Assembly: GCF_932526225.1 (NCBI RefSeq)
Contig: NC_064039.1
Span: 18,030,586-18,094,585 of the forward strand
Direction: 5' to 3'
DNA: 64,000 bases
DNA from: Nematostella vectensis
Lineage: Eukaryota; Cnidaria; Anthozoa; Actiniaria; Edwardsiidae
Positions 49,389 to 63,408 of the stretch are shown here, piece after piece (the stretch's first letter is position 1; each line of letters opens with the position of its first letter). Made by a program: the position numbers and the translations under genes. The notes below the pieces were generated by a model. It did no database searches and was not told where the DNA came from. It worked only from the letters and a program-made list of their open reading frames with translations.

Positions 49389-49453
49389 CTGTATTTTTTT
49401 GCTCCACCATTGTAATGGATAGTCTCTAGATTCAAAGAATGGCCTATCACTAC

Positions 49454-49530
<77 letters not shown>

Positions 49531-49536
49531 TAATAA
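49454..49536. repeat. (ATGATA)n compound microsatellite, U5
   Basis: Short version of the U3 and U4 tract, flanked on both sides by AAT. Confidence 0.93.
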
Positions 49537-49622
49537 GGTAAGGATTATCACTTTTCCTTCCAGGTAACCAAACAGAATGCATCCTCATCAAATCACTATC
49601 CACAGTCCTTCACAGTATGTTA

Positions 49623-52600
49623 TCAGTTGTTCCCTAAGACCGCCCTGTGTATTTGTTTCAATGATGTGGTCAATTTGTAGAGGCCGGGAGAGTTTTTAAT
49701 CTCATTCACTTGGACGGGAACTAAGGCATCTAAGCTTTCTATCCAGCTGGCTTCATCGTAGTGAAAAGCGTACAGGCCTTTTTCCGCAGTGGCCTTGAAC
49801 CACAGTAGCGAAGCCTTTCTACCGGGCATGAGGTTCTGAATTCTAGCTAGCAGAATGTTCGGATTTGCCAGAGTGCTGCCTTCTACTGTGAGAGCAACCC
49901 AGCTACCTTTATCAAGCCCTGCATTTCTGTCGGACGGCTGAGCTGATAGTGACTCGATTGTATTTTCTGCTAATTCTGAAGCAAGGCTGACAGCCAAACT
50001 CTTCTTTTCGCTGGAATTTCTACGGTCATAGGTGAGTTGAGCTTGCTTCCTTGTGTGTCTCAAGGCCGACGCCAAACTGTCTTTCATTGCGTCGGTGCAC
50101 TGGCTGATAAAACAAAAGAAAGAAAGTCCTGGTTGTGAATTTTGCTTGCGGTGTGTAATTACTAATAGTTCTAAGTTATCATTACAGAATCGTTTTATTC
50201 GTGAAGAAAATGGCTGATAAACACAGCATGGTGCCGTCCAGAGTCTTGTGGGGGAGTGAGTGATAATAGTCTGCAATTTCATCTACTTAGCATGGAATTC
50301 TCACCTGTCCCCATAACAATAAGTCACGAAGGAGCTTCTCAGAAGGTGCAAGTTGACACTCACTCCTGTTAGGTGGTAAAAGACAGACTTCATGTGGGTT
50401 GAGAATGCTGGACCACTAAAGGGTTTTCCTTTATCTGTCTAAAAACAAAAAAGAAGTAAATAATCACTCATCAATTCAATATCAATTCAAATGCAATGTT
50501 TTTTCCATGTAACCCCCCCCCCCTCCCCCCCTCCCCCCAAATTAGGGGGTTATAAAACGACCCCACAAAGGGATAGTAGTTGTTTTAAATGCTTTCATAG
50601 TCACCCTATGTAGGATTGTTAGATGTTCAAAATATTAATTCACCACCAAAACTAACCCTTCCTAGGATTGTAATGAGAGTATAACCTTTCCTGGGATGAG
50701 TGATGATGTACAAAATGTCTTGTTGGGGTGAGACAATTGGTTGAGATAACTTTTCAAAGATGACTATTTCGCTGGATTACTTTAGAAAGATAATTTGCAA
50801 CCTTTTAAGAATTAGGGTCCCACGTTCTATACAACAATCACTAGTTCCAAGAAGATCAGTGAGCCCTTTGAAGAAATATAATTGGAAACTGAAGTCATAA
50901 CTTACCAGGAGAAGAAAATTGTTGGTTGTGCCATCGTCAGCGGCGTCGAGAAGAATATCTCTGTATTTGTCCAGATATTCCCTTATGATGACGTTCAATC
51001 TGTGATCTTCCTGAAAGTGAAAAAAAAAAGAGAGTCAGCTAATATGATCACGTCACGGAGTCTACACAGAGTATTTAAGTAGAAAATATGTGAAAACAGT
51101 AGTAGCACACATAAAATTCCATTTGTGATAAGAAGAAGATTAAATGGTTACTTTATTATAGTTTAAACAAATAATCGTGTTTTCCCATATGCTGTTGTCA
51201 CGCAATCTACAAGCACATGTCAAAATAAAGGATAAATCACAAATGAAAGACTTACTGGCAAATTTGTGACATCAACCCCATGAGAGCCACATGTTTTGTA
51301 ATCCTCGAATCTGAACATGAGGGTGCCATCTGAATTCAAGACTAATGAATTCAGTCCCTGGACGTGTTCTCTGTCACCGGACGGGGCAATTCGCAGTGTC
51401 CGGATCTCTTGTCCTCTGGAAGGAGGTATCAATACGAAAAGCGCGATCGACAGCAGATTCCTGCTCCCCCTAGCCTTGGCACTCTAGACAAATCAAAGCA
51501 AACTTTTTTTTAGCAAAATTGTGAGTCGAGTTCCGCTACCGCCGACCCAAGACGGTATGCCTAGGCCTTTCCAACAATGCAGTGCAATGCCCACAAATTA
51601 CAGCTTTCACACATCAGGACTGCTGGTTGAAATCGTTACCTGTGAGCGTGCCATGTCAAATCTTTCTGTCTGCATGTCCACACAATGAATCACCTCATCC
51701 CTGCAATGAATCACATGAAACCATTAGTAACCAGTTTCAAGTTCCCTGGGTTCTGTGAGAGATAGCTAGCCGTGATACGGGGAGCTGTTGCCTACTCTTA
51801 TGAATAGCACACAGTCATCCCCCCCTTTAAATTCTAAGTGAAGTGTTAGGAGACACGCACTGAATCACCTCATCCCTGCAATGAATCACATGAAACCGTG
51901 AGTAACCAGTTTCAAGTTCTCTGGGTTCTGAGAGAGGTAACTGTTCCCTACTTCTACGAATAGCACACAGGTATCCCCTCCCTATAAATTGTAAGTGAAG
52001 TGTCAGGAGACTGTTAAAGAGTGGAAATGCAGGCGAAACAAGTTCTATCCTCTTTCAACCCCAACCTCCAGTCCAGAACTGAACCCAGAGCCGGATTCGA
52101 ACTAGTTATTCGAACTACTTATTGGATTTATCATTGCAGCATACCATGGCAACCACTTATTTGCATTGACAAGGTCCTCTTGCGTGGGCTGCGCAGCGCG
52201 GGCCTGCCTCTGAAACGCATTGCAGGCACCCCTCAGCTGCGAAACGACTTTGACATCCCTGTAGAGGGTGACGGCGTGTTCTCGGTTCAAGAATTTTGCT
52301 GGGTAGATCAAGGAGGCAGCGTGATTGGCTGAAGTAAAGAATGATATAATAATGGCGTATGTTGTAACATGTCATTAACACAGTCCAACATCTATTAAGC
52401 GAGTGTAAATCCCCGACATTAAATAACAACCGTTACAATATAAACATCAGTAGCAACCATGTTAACCCTGACATGAGCGCTCTTTCCAAATGTTAAACCC
52501 GGGACTTTCCACCGAATCACACACCACGACACAAGGGTAAAAACAGATATATTCGGTATCAGTCGTCTTGCATACAACTCTCTTCGAAATCCGTAATTGT

Positions 52601-53523
52601 CCAGTTACACAATAGCTCGATCAAATATCAGATTACTCTATCCGGCGATACTTACTTAAGCATACTTATTACTACTAAGTTTTGCGAAATGTGAATTTAG
52701 CATTCTAGACCGACCGCAGTTGTCAAAAAGCAGATGAATTGAACATGCTCACCTAGGGTAGACGATGGAAGCTTCCTGTCCGTCTGCAACGAGAAATGTT
52801 TAGCTCAGTTTTACGTTCGCTCGCGTCGTGTCGGTTCCAAAAATTCAAAACATGCCGCCGCCATTTTTAAAAGGAAGAATTGGGAGGGAGGCCTGGGTAC
52901 TAGTACCGAGTTTCTTCGCGACGCGCTGAAACCACTTCGACGCGACGCGCAAATTATTGATTAAGCATATTTTCGACGGACTTACCTTTAAATAATCCAG
53001 ATACCTTTCGAGTAACCGTGTTCTTAAAAATAGATCTGGGCTGATGTCTTTGTAATGAAGCGTGTCTCTACAGAACCCAAGATAACCTAGGGGGGGAGGG
53101 AATATAAGTCGTCACAAGTTGTTGTCATGGTAACAGCTAGCAGCAAGGTGCGAAATCTGACTCTAAAAGAACGCTTACGCATGAAACTCACGAGACAAAA
53201 TAAAACTTACATAGAATTCTCTCATTTGCCTTCGTCCAGGTCGAGGGAGAAATGGGCGACCCTTTTCTTTCCAAATTAATGTCTTTGGTGAAAAAAACCT
53301 TAACATCTCTTAAAAGCTTAGCCATCTCCGTTGTGAGTTCAGCGATCGGTATGGCATATTTTCGCGAAGAACGTTAATCCGGATGCACTTTTTTTTTTGC
53401 TGTGTCGTCTGTTGAGGCCTGCGGGTCAGTAGCGGTGCTTTCATCGGCGGGCACGTGATTCTCCGTTTCTTCACTGTCATCTGTAATACTGTCATACTGG
53501 ACCAAGCCCGCGGCCTGCGCCAT
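49623..53523 (-). pseudogene. Tyrosine recombinase copy 5, nonsense mutation in exon 1
   Basis: Exons in transcript order: 53523-53211, 53086-52986, 52783-52753, 52328-52145, 51700-51640, 51483-51256, 51010-50906, 50438-50305, 50103-49623. Everything is in phase, but a single substitution in exon 1 creates TAA at 53376-53374, within the HPDERS region after about 50 codons. Further substitutions include Ala to Pro in exon 3 and Glu to Gly early in exon 6. The catalytic residues are unchanged. Only two 204-bp repeats lie upstream. Confidence 0.82.
50812..50817 (+). repeat. Single TTAGGG at U5/U6 junction
   Basis: One hexamer between 'aaccttttaagaa' and 'tcccacgttctatac', the second minimal junction in the array. 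Confidence 0.95.
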
Positions 53524-53819
53524 CGTGTGCACTAAGACGGCTCGCGAACGGCTCGCGAACAAGTGTGACTTGACGCTGACGCGCGCGTCCTTGACAATAG
53601 ATAATGCATATTCTCATGAATATGATAGATATGATCAGATATGATTGTTGCGTCGTGTTGGGTTCCCTGTTGATTTCTCGTCATTGGGCAATCACACTGT
53701 ATAAGGTAAGGGTTTGGTGCTGTTGACCGCGATGTATGGTTCAAAACACTAGGCGAACGCGGCATAGAGATAGCCAAGGAGATGGTAATTTATATTTAGT
53801 CCGATGCCCTGAAACAAAA

Positions 53820-54139
53820 TTGTTCTTACTGTGGGAGCTGTTCGGTATGCCTGTGGTGGTGACGTCATCACTTCAATGAAGCAATAATCAGAGACCCTAG
53901 CGTGAAGGTTAGATCGGGACGATTTTGCGGTAGTGCACACGTGAAGCCGACTTTGATTTCACCTTGACAAGGCGTCGTTTTTAGCGTGGTCTGTGAAGTG
54001 TCTCCCGAGATGCCTTACGGTCTTATTGTTCTCACTGTGGGGGGGGGGGGGGGGGGGTTGCCTGTGTTGGTGACGTCATCACTTCAATGAAGCAATAATC
54101 AGAGACCCTAGCGTGAAGGGAGAAGGTTAGATCGAGACT
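53820..54139 (-). repeat. 204-bp CRE/E-box tandem repeat, 2 copies (U6)
   Basis: The minimal array: one leader copy with the diverged 'gggagctgttcggtatgcc' segment and one terminal copy ending in 'gaagggagaaggttag'. These two edge copies are present in all units, so variation in number is internal. The second has a run of about 18 G. Confidence 0.9.
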
Positions 54140-54465
54140 GGTCGGGGGGTAGGTATAAGTCTGGATTATACACGGGTAAATCCGTTTTTGCTAATATCTC
54201 CCAAACAGAAATAGCTATCATCACCAGACTTGGCAGCTACAACATTGACATGGGTCCGCAGATTATTTTCGAGTATGTTGCCATGGCAACCAATTTAAGG
54301 AGGTTTGGGTGGGGCCCTATTGTTTTTTTCAGATGATACAATCACTGTATTTTTGCTCCACCTTTGTAATGGATAGTCTCTAGATTCAAAGAATGGCCTA
54401 TCAATACTCTGATATTCGAGCTTCTTGACAAACATGTTTATTCATCTGAGAGATTATTTGTACAT

Positions 54466-54595
<130 letters not shown>

Positions 54596-54681
54596 GGTAA
54601 GGATTATCACTTGTCCTTCTAGGTAAACAAACAGAATGCATCCTCATCAAATCACTATCCACAGTCCTTCACAGTATGTTA

Positions 54682-57600
54682 TCAGTTGTTCCCTAAGACC
54701 GCCCTGTGTATTTGTTTCAATGATGTGGTCAATTTGTAGAGGCCGGGAGAGTTTTTAATCTCATTCACTTGGACGGGAACTAAGGCATCTAAGCTTTCTA
54801 TCAAGCTGGCTTCATCGTAGTGAAAAGCGTACAGGCCTTTTTCCGCAGTGGCCTTGAACCACAGTAGCGAAGCCTTTCTACCGGGCATGAGGTTCTGAAT
54901 TCTAGCTAGCAGAATGTTCGGATTTGCCAGAGTGCTGCCTTCTACTGTGAGAGCAACCCAGCTACCTTTATCAAGCCCTGCATTTCTGTCGGACGGCTGA
55001 GCTGATAGTGACTCGATTGTATTTTCTGCTAATTCTGAAGCAAGGCTGACAGCCAAACTCTTCTTTTCGCTGGAATTTCTACGGTCATAGGTGAGTTGAG
55101 CTTGCTTCCTTGTGTGTCTCAAGGCCGACGCCAAACTGTCTTTCATTGCGTCGGTGCACTGGCTGATAAAACAAAAGAAAGAAAGTCCTGGTTGTGAATT
55201 TTGCTTGCGGTGTGTAATTACTAATAGTTCTAAGTTATCATTACAGAATCGTTTTATTCGTGAAGAAAATGGCTGGTAAACACAGCATGGTGCCGTCCAG
55301 AGTCTTGTGGGGGAGTGAGTGATAATAGTCTACAATGTCATCTACTTAGCATGGAATTCTCACCTGTCCCCATAACAATAAGTCACGAAGGAGCTTCTCA
55401 GAAGGTGCAAGTTGACACTCACTCCTGTTAGGTGGTAAAAGACAGACTTCATGTGGGTTGAGAATGCGGGACCACTAAAGGGTTTTCCTTTATCTGTCTA
55501 AAAACAAAAAGAAGTAAAGAATCACTCATCAATTCAATATCAATTCAAATGCAATGTTTTTTTTTCCATGTAACCCCCCCTCCCCCCCTCCCCCCAAATT
55601 AGGGGGTTATAAAATGACCCCACAAAGGGATAGTAGTTGTTTTAAATGCTTTCATAGTCACCCTATGTAGGATTGTTAGATGTTCAAAATATTAATTCAC
55701 CGCCAAAACTAACCCTTCCTAGGATTGTAATGAGAGTATAACCTTTCCTGGGATGAGTGATGATGTACAAAATGTCTTGTTGGGGTGAGACAATTGGTTG
55801 AGATAACTTTTCAAAGATGACTATTTCGCTGGATTACTTTAGAAAGATAATTCGCAACTTTATAAGAATTAGGGTTAGGGTTAGGGTTAGGGTTAGGGTT
55901 AGGGTCCCATGTTCTATCCAACAATCACTAGTTCCAAGAAGATCAGTGAGCCCTTTGAAGAAATATAATTGGAAACTGAAGAGTCATAACTTACCAGGAG
56001 AAGAAAATTGTTGGTTGTGCCATCGTCAGAGGCGTCGAGAAGAATATCTCTGTATTTGTCCAGATATTCCCTTATGATGACGTTCAATCTGTGATCTTCC
56101 TGAAAGTGAAAAAAAAAAGAGAGTCAGCTAATATGATCACGTCACGGAGTCTACACAGAGTATTTAAGTAGAAAATATGTGAAAACAGTAGTAGCACACA
56201 TAAAATTCCATTTGTGATAAGAAGAAGATTAAATGGTTACTTTATTATAGTTTAAACAAATAATCGTGTTTTCCCATATGCTGTTGTCACGCAATCTACA
56301 AGCACATGTCAAAATAAAGGATAAATCACAAATGAAAGACTTACTGGCAAATTTGTGACATCAACCCTATGAGAGCCATATGTTTTGTAATCCTCGAATC
56401 TGAACATGAGGGTGCCATCTGAATTCAAGACTAATGAATTCAGTCCCTGGACGTGTTCTCTGTCACCGGACGGGGCAATTCGCAGTGTCCGGATCTCTTG
56501 TCCTCTGGAAGGAGGTATCAATACGAAAAGCGCGATCGACAGCAGATTCCTGCTCTCCCTAGCCTTGGCACTCTAGACAAATCAAAGCAAACTTTTTTTA
56601 GCAAAATTGTGAGTCGAGTTCCGCTACCGCCGACCCAAGACGGTATGCCTAGGCCTTTCCAACAATGCAGTGCAATGCCCACAAATTACAGCTTTCACAC
56701 ATCAGGACTGCTGGTTGAAATCGTTACCTGTGAGCGTGCCATCTCAAATCTTTCTGTCTGCATGTCCACACAATGAATCACCTCATCCCTGCAATGAATC
56801 ACATGAAACCATTAGTAACCAGTTTCAAGTTCTCTGGGTTCTGTGAGAGATAGCTAGCCGTGATACGGGGAGCTGTTGCCTACTCTTATGAATAGCACAC
56901 AGTCATCCCCCCCTTTAAATTCTAAGTGAAGTGTTAGGAGACACGCACTGAATCACCTCATCCCTGCAATGAATCACATGAAACCGTGAGTAACCAGTTT
57001 CAAGTTCTCTGGGTTCTGAGAGAGGTAACTGTTCCCTACTTCTACGAATAGCACACAGGTATCCCCTCCCTATAAATTGTAAGTGAAGTGTTAGGAGACT
57101 GTTAAAGAGTGGAAATGCAGGCGAAACAAGTTCCATCCTCTTTCAACCCCAACCTCCAGTCCAGAACTGAACCCAGAGCCGGATTCGAACTAGTTATTCG
57201 AACTACTTATTGGATTTATCATTGCAGCATACCATGGCAACCACTTATTTGCATTGACAAGGTCCTCTTGCGTGGGCTGCGCAGCGCGGGCCTGCCTCTG
57301 AAACGCATTGCAGGCACCCCTCAGCTGCGAAACGACTTTGACATCCCTGTAGAGGGTGACGGCGTGTTCTCGGTTCAAGAATTTTGCTGGGTAGATCAAG
57401 GAGGCAGCGTGATTGGCTGAAGTAAAGAATGATATAATAATGGCGTATGTTGTAACATATCATTAACACAGTCCAACATCTATTAAGCGAGTGTAAATCC
57501 CCGACATTAAATAACAACCGTTACAATATAAACATCAGTAGCAACCATGTTAACCCTGACATGAGCGCTCTTTCCAAATGTTAAACTCGGGACTTTCCAC

Positions 57601-58492
57601 CGAATCACACACCACGACACAAGGGTAAAAACAGATATATTCGGTATCAGTCGTCTTGCATACAACTCTCTTCGAAATCCGTAATTGTCCAGTTACACAA
57701 TAGCGCGATCAAATATCAGATTACTCTATCCGGCGATACTTACTTAAGCATACTTATTACTACTAAGTTTTGCGAAATGTGAATTTAGCATTCTAGACCG
57801 ACCGCAGTTGTTAAAAAGCAGATGAATTCAAGCTTCCTGTCCGTCTGCAACGAGAAATGTTTAGCTCAGTTTTACGTTCGCTCGCTTCGTGTCGGTTCCA
57901 AAAATTCAAAACATGCCGCCGCCATTTTTAAAAGGAAGAATTGGGAGGGAGGCCTGGGTACTAGTACCGAGTTTCTTCGCGACGCGCTGACACCACTTCG
58001 ACGCGACGCGCAAATTATTGATTAAGCATATTTTCGACGGACTTACCTTTAAATAATCCAGATACCTTTCGAGTAACCGTGTTCTTAAAAATAGATCTGG
58101 GCTGATTTCTTTGTAATGAAGCGTGTCTCTACAGAACCCAAGATAACCTAGGGGGGGAGGGAATATAAGTCGTCACAAGTTGTTGTCATGGTAACAGCTA
58201 GCAGCAAGGTGCGAAATCTGACTCTAAAAGAACGCTTACGCATGAAACTCACGAGACAAAATAAAACTTACATAGAATTCTCTCATTTGCCTTCGTCCAG
58301 GTCGAGGGAGAAATGGGCGACCCTTTTCTTTCCAAATTAATGTCTTTGGTGAAAAAAACCTTAACATCTCGTGTCGTCTGTTGAGGCCTGCGGGTCAGTA
58401 GCGGTGCTTTCATCGGCGGGCACGTGATTCTCCGTTTCTTCACTGTCATTTGTGATACTGTCATACTGGACCAAGCCCGCGGCCTGCGCCAT
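54682..58492 (-). pseudogene. Tyrosine recombinase copy 6, deletions in exons 1 and 3
   Basis: Remaining exons: 1 (58492-58272, 92 bp shorter), 2 (58147-58047), 4 (57416-57233), 5 (56788-56728), 6 (56572-56345), 7 (56099-55995), 8 (55497-55364) and 9 (55162-54682). In exon 1 a 92-bp deletion at 58370/58371 joins 'aacatctc' to 'gtgtcgtctg' and shifts the frame. A 27-bp deletion at 57828/57829 removes the 3' part and splice donor of exon 3. Exons 4-9 remain open with all catalytic residues. The upstream array has twelve repeats, so repeat number does not track coding integrity. Confidence 0.82.
55869..55904 (+). repeat. Interstitial telomeric repeat 7 (U6/U7)
   Basis: Six TTAGGG copies with the 'ttcgcaac' left and 'tcccatgttctatcc' right flank type, as at the U1/U2 and U2/U3 junctions. 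Confidence 0.98.
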
Positions 58493-58777
58493 CGTGTGCA
58501 CTAAGACAGCTCGCGAGCAAGTGTGACTTGACGCTGACGCGCGCGTCCTTGACAATAGATAATGCGTATTCCAATGAATATGATAGATATGATCAGATAT
58601 GATTGTTGCGTCGTGTTGGGTTCCCTGTTTATTTCTCGTCATTGGGCAATCACACTGTATAAGATAAGGGTTTGGTGCTGTTGACCGCGATGTATGGTTC
58701 AAAACACTAGGCGAACGCGGCATAGAGATAGCCAAGGAGATGGTAATTTATATTTAGTCCGATGCCCTGAAACAAAA

Positions 58778-61121
58778 TTGTTATTACTGTGGGAGCTGTT
58801 CGGTATGCCTGTGGTGGTGACGTCATCACTTCAATGAAGCAATAATCAGAGACTCTAGCGTGAAGGTTAGATCGAGACGATTTTGCGGTAGTGCACACGT
58901 GAAGCCGACTTTGATTTCACCTTGACAACGCGTCGTTTTTAGCGTGGCCTGTGAAGTGTCTCCCGAGATGCCTTACGGTCTTATTGTTCTCACTGTGGGG
59001 GAGGGGGGTTGCCTGTGGTGGTGACGTCATCACTTCAATGAAGCAATAATCAGAGATCCTAGCGTGAAGGTTAGATCGAGACAATTTTGCGGTAGTGCAC
59101 ACGTGAAGCCGACTTTGATTTCACCTTGACAACGCGTCGCTTTTAGCGTGGCCTGTGAGGTCTCCCGAGATGCCTTACGGTCTTATTGTTCTCACTGTGG
59201 GGGAGGGGGGTTGCCTGTGGTGGTGACGTCATCACTTCAATGAAGCAATAATCAGAGATCCTAGCGTGAAGGTTAGATCGAGACGATTTTGCGGTAGTGC
59301 ACACGTGAAGCCGACTTTGATTTCACCTTGACAACGCGTCGTTTTTAGCGTGGCCTGTGAAGTGTCTCCCGAGATGCCTTACCGCCTCATTGTTCTCACT
59401 GTGGGGGAGGGGGGTTACCTGTGGTGGTGACGTCATCACTTCAATGAAGCAATAATCAGAGATCCTAGCGTGAAGGTTAGATCGAGACGATTTTGCGGTA
59501 GTGCACACGTGAAGCCGACTTTGATTTCACCTTGACAACGCGTCGTTTTTAGCGTGGCCTGTGAAGTGTCTCCCGAGATGCCTTACGGTCTTATTGTTCT
59601 CACTGTGGGGGAGGGGGGTTGCCTGTGGTGGTGACGTCATCACTTCAATGAAGCAATAATCAGAGAACCTAGCGTGAAGGTTAGATCGAGACGATTTTGC
59701 GGTAGTGCCCACGTGAAGCCGACTTTGATTTCACCTTGACAACGCGTCGTTTTTAGCGTGGCCTGTGAGGTGTCTCCCGAGATGCCTTACGGTCTTATTG
59801 TTCTCACTGTGGGGGAAGGGGGTTCCCTGTGGTGGTGACGTCATCACTTCAATGAAGCAATAATCAGAGATCCTAGCGTGAAGGTTAGATCGGGACGATT
59901 TTGCGGTAGTGCACACGTGAAGCCGACTTTGATTTCACCTTGACAACGCGTCGTTTTTAGCGTGGCCTGTAAGGTGTCTTCCGAGATGCCTTACGGTCTT
60001 ATTGTTCTCGCTGTGGGGGAGAAGGGTTGCCTGTGGTGGTGACATCATCACTTCAATGAAGCAATAATCAGAGATCCTAGCGTGAAGGTTAGATCGAGAC
60101 GATTTTGCGGTAGTGCACACGTGAAGCCGACTTTGATTTCACCTTGACAACGCGTCGTTTTTAGCGTGGCCTGTGAAGTGTCTCCCGAGATGCCTTACGG
60201 TCTCATTGTTCTCACTGTGGGGGGGGGTTGCCTGTGGTGGTGACGTCATCACTTCAATGAAGCAATAATCAGAGATCCTAGCGTGAAGGTTAGATCGAGA
60301 CGATTTTGCGGTAGTGCACACGTGAAGCCGACTTTGATTTCACCTTGACAACGCGTCGTTTTTAGCGTGGCCTGTGAGGTGTCTCCCGAGATGCCTTACG
60401 GTCTTATTGTTCTTACTGTGGGGGAAGGGGGTTACCTGTGGTGGTGACGTCATCACTTCAATGAAGCAATAATCAGAGATCCTAGCGTGAAGGTTAGATC
60501 GGGACGATTTTGCGGTAGTGCACACGTGAAGCCGACTTTGATTTCACCTTGACAACGCGTCGTTTTTAGCGTGGCCTGTAAGGTGTCTTCCGAGATGCCT
60601 TACGGTCTTATTGTTCTCACTGTGGGGGAGAAGGGTTGCCTGTGGTGGTGACATCATCACTTCAATCAAGCAATAATCAGAGATCATAGCGTGAAAGTTA
60701 GATCGAGACGATTTTGCGGTAGTGCACACGTGAAGCCGACTTTGATTTCACCTTGACAACGCGTCGTTTTTAGCGTGGCCTGTGAAGTGTCTCCCGAGAT
60801 GCCTTACGGTCTTATTGTTCTCACTGTGGGGGATGGGGGTTGCCTGTGGTGGTGACGTCATCACTTCAATGAAGCAATAATCAGAGATCCTAGCGTGAAG
60901 GTTAGATCGAGACGATTTTGCGGTAGTGCACACGTGAAGCCGACTTTGATTTCACCTTGACAACGCGTCGTTTTTAGCGTGGCCTGTAAGGTGTCTCCCG
61001 AGATGCCTTACGGTCTTATTGTTCTCACTGTGGGGGGGGGTGCCTGTGGTGGTGACGTCATCACTTCAATGAAGCAATAATCAGAGATCCTAGCGTGAAG
61101 GGAGAAGGTTAGATCGAGACT
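58778..61121 (-). repeat. 204-bp CRE/E-box tandem repeat, 12 copies (U7)
   Basis: Twelve copies. Two (near 60041 and 60652) have TGACATCA instead of TGACGTCA and share further changes ('gagaagggttg'), so they were duplicated together as part of a multi-copy block. One copy has lost CACGTG context ('gtgcccacgtg'). Confidence 0.92.
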
Positions 61122-61447
61122 GTTCGGGGGGTAGGTATAAGTCTGGCTTATACACGGGTAAATCCGTTTTTGCTAATATATCCCAAACAGAAGTAGCTAT
61201 CATCACCAGACTTGGCAGCTACAACATTGACATGGGTCCGCAGATTATTTTCGAGTATGTTGCCATGGCAACCAATTTAAGGAGGTTTGGGTGGGGCCAT
61301 ATTGTTTTTTTCAGATGATACAATCACTGTATTTTTGCTCCACCTTTGTAATGGATAGTCTCTAGATTCAAAGAATGGCCTATCAATACTCTGATATTCG
61401 AGCTTCTTGACAAACATGTTTATTCATCTGAGAGATTATTTGTACAT

Positions 61448-61448
<1 letters not shown>

Positions 61449-61495
<47 letters not shown>

Positions 61496-61516
61496 GTAAT
61501 AGTAATAGTAATAGTA

Positions 61517-61607
<91 letters not shown>

Positions 61608-61608
61608 G
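61449..61608. repeat. (AAT)n microsatellite with AGTAAT segment, U7
   Basis: AAT repeat with an internal block of AGTAAT hexamers near 61495-61520. Confidence 0.95.
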
Positions 61609-61693
61609 GTAAGGATTATCACTTTTCCTTCCAGGTAACCAAACAGAATGCATCCTCATCAAATCACTATCCACAGTCCTTCACAGTATGTTA

Positions 61694-61875
61694 TCAGTTG
61701 TTCCCTAAGACCGCCCTGTGTATTTTTTTCAATGATGTGGGCAATTTGTAGAGGCCGGGAGAGTTTTTAATCTCTTTCACTCGGACGGGAACTAAGGCAT
61801 CTAAGCTTTCTATCCAGCTGGCTTCATCGTAGTGAAAAGAGTACAGGCCTTTTACCGCAGTGGCCTTGAACCACA
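61694..61875 (-). pseudogene. Duplicated 3' end of recombinase exon 9 (U7)
   Basis: Partial exon 9 copy with the same breakpoint as in U3-U5 but without the frameshift of U4/U5. It is followed by a second AATAAA-containing spacer and a second (AAT)n tract. Confidence 0.85.
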
Positions 61876-61999
61876 CTGTATTTTTTTGCTCCACCATTGT
61901 AATGGATAGTCTCTAGATTCAAAGAATGGCCTATCAATACTCTGATATTCGAGCTTCTTGACAAACATGTTTATTCACCTGAGAGATTATTTGTACATG

Positions 62000-62146
<147 letters not shown>

Positions 62147-62232
62147 GGTAAGGATTATCACTTTTCCTCCCAGGTAACCAAACAGAATGCATCCTCATCA
62201 AATCACTATCCACAGTCCTTCACAGTATGTTA

Positions 62233-63047
62233 TCAGTTGTTCCCTAAGACCGCCCTGTGTATTTTTTTCAATGATGTGGTCAATTTGTAGAGGCCGGGAG
62301 AGTTTTTAATCTCTTTCACTTGGACGGGAACTAAGGCATCTAAGCTTTCTATCCAGCTGGCTTCATCGTAGTGAAAAGCGTACAGGCCTTTTTCCGCAGT
62401 GGCCTTGAACCACAGTAGCGAAGCCTTTCTACCGGGCATGAGGTTCTGAATTCTAGCTAGCAGAATGTTCGGATTTGCCAGAGTGCTGCCTTCTACTGTG
62501 AGAGCAACCCAGCTACCTTTATCAAGCCCTGCATTTCTGTCGGACGGCTGAGCTGATAGTGACTCGATTGTATTTTCTGCTAATTCTGAAGCAAGGCTGA
62601 CAGCCAAACTCTTCTTTTCGCTGGAATTTCTACGGTCATAGGTGAGTTGAGCTTGCTTCCTTGTGTGTCTCAAGGCCGACGCCAAACTGTCTTTCATTGC
62701 GTCGGTGCACTGGCTGATAAAACAAAAGAAAGAAAGTCCTGGTTTGAATTTTGCTTGCGGTGTGTAATTACTAATAGTTCTAAGTTATCATTACAGAATC
62801 GTTTTATTCGTGAAGAAAATGGCTGATAAACACAGCATGGTGCCGTCCAGAGTCTTGTGGGGGAGTGAGTGATAATAGTCTGCAATGTCATCTACTTAGC
62901 ATGGAATTTTCACCTGTCCCCATAACAATAAGTCACGAAGGAGCTTCTCAGAAGGTGCAAGTTGACACTCACTCCTGTTAGGTGGTAAAAGACAGACTTC
63001 ATGTGGGTTGAGAATGCGGGACCACTAAAGGGTTTTCCTTTATCTGT
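62233..63047 (-). pseudogene. Tyrosine recombinase copy 7, exons 8-9 only, at the telomere
   Basis: Exons 8 (63047-62914) and 9 (62713-62233) with normal splice sites; the intron between them has a two-base deletion. They encode residues 342-545 with H372, R375, H402 and Y411, but exons 1-7 are absent: intron 7 runs directly into the terminal telomere 361 nt beyond exon 8. As it stands this is the 3' half of a split gene. It would be completed only if another unit were added at this chromosome end. Confidence 0.85.
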
Positions 63048-63408
63048 CTAATAACAAAAATAAGTAAAGAATCACTCATCAATTCAATATCAATTCAAAT
63101 GCAATGTTTTTTTCCATGTAACCCCCCCTCCCCCCAAATTAGGGGGTTATAAAATGACCCCACAAAGGGATAGTAGTTGTTTTAAATGCTTTCATAGTCA
63201 CCCTATGTAGGATTGTTAGATGTTCAAAATATTAATTCACCGCCAAAACTAACCCTTCTTAGGATTGTGATGAGAGTATAACCTTTCCTGGGATGAGTGA
63301 TGATGTACAAAATGTCTTGTTGGGGTGAGACAATTGGTTGAGATAACTTTTCAAAGATGACTATTTCGCTGGATTACTTTAGAAAGATAATTCGCAACCT
63401 TATAAGAA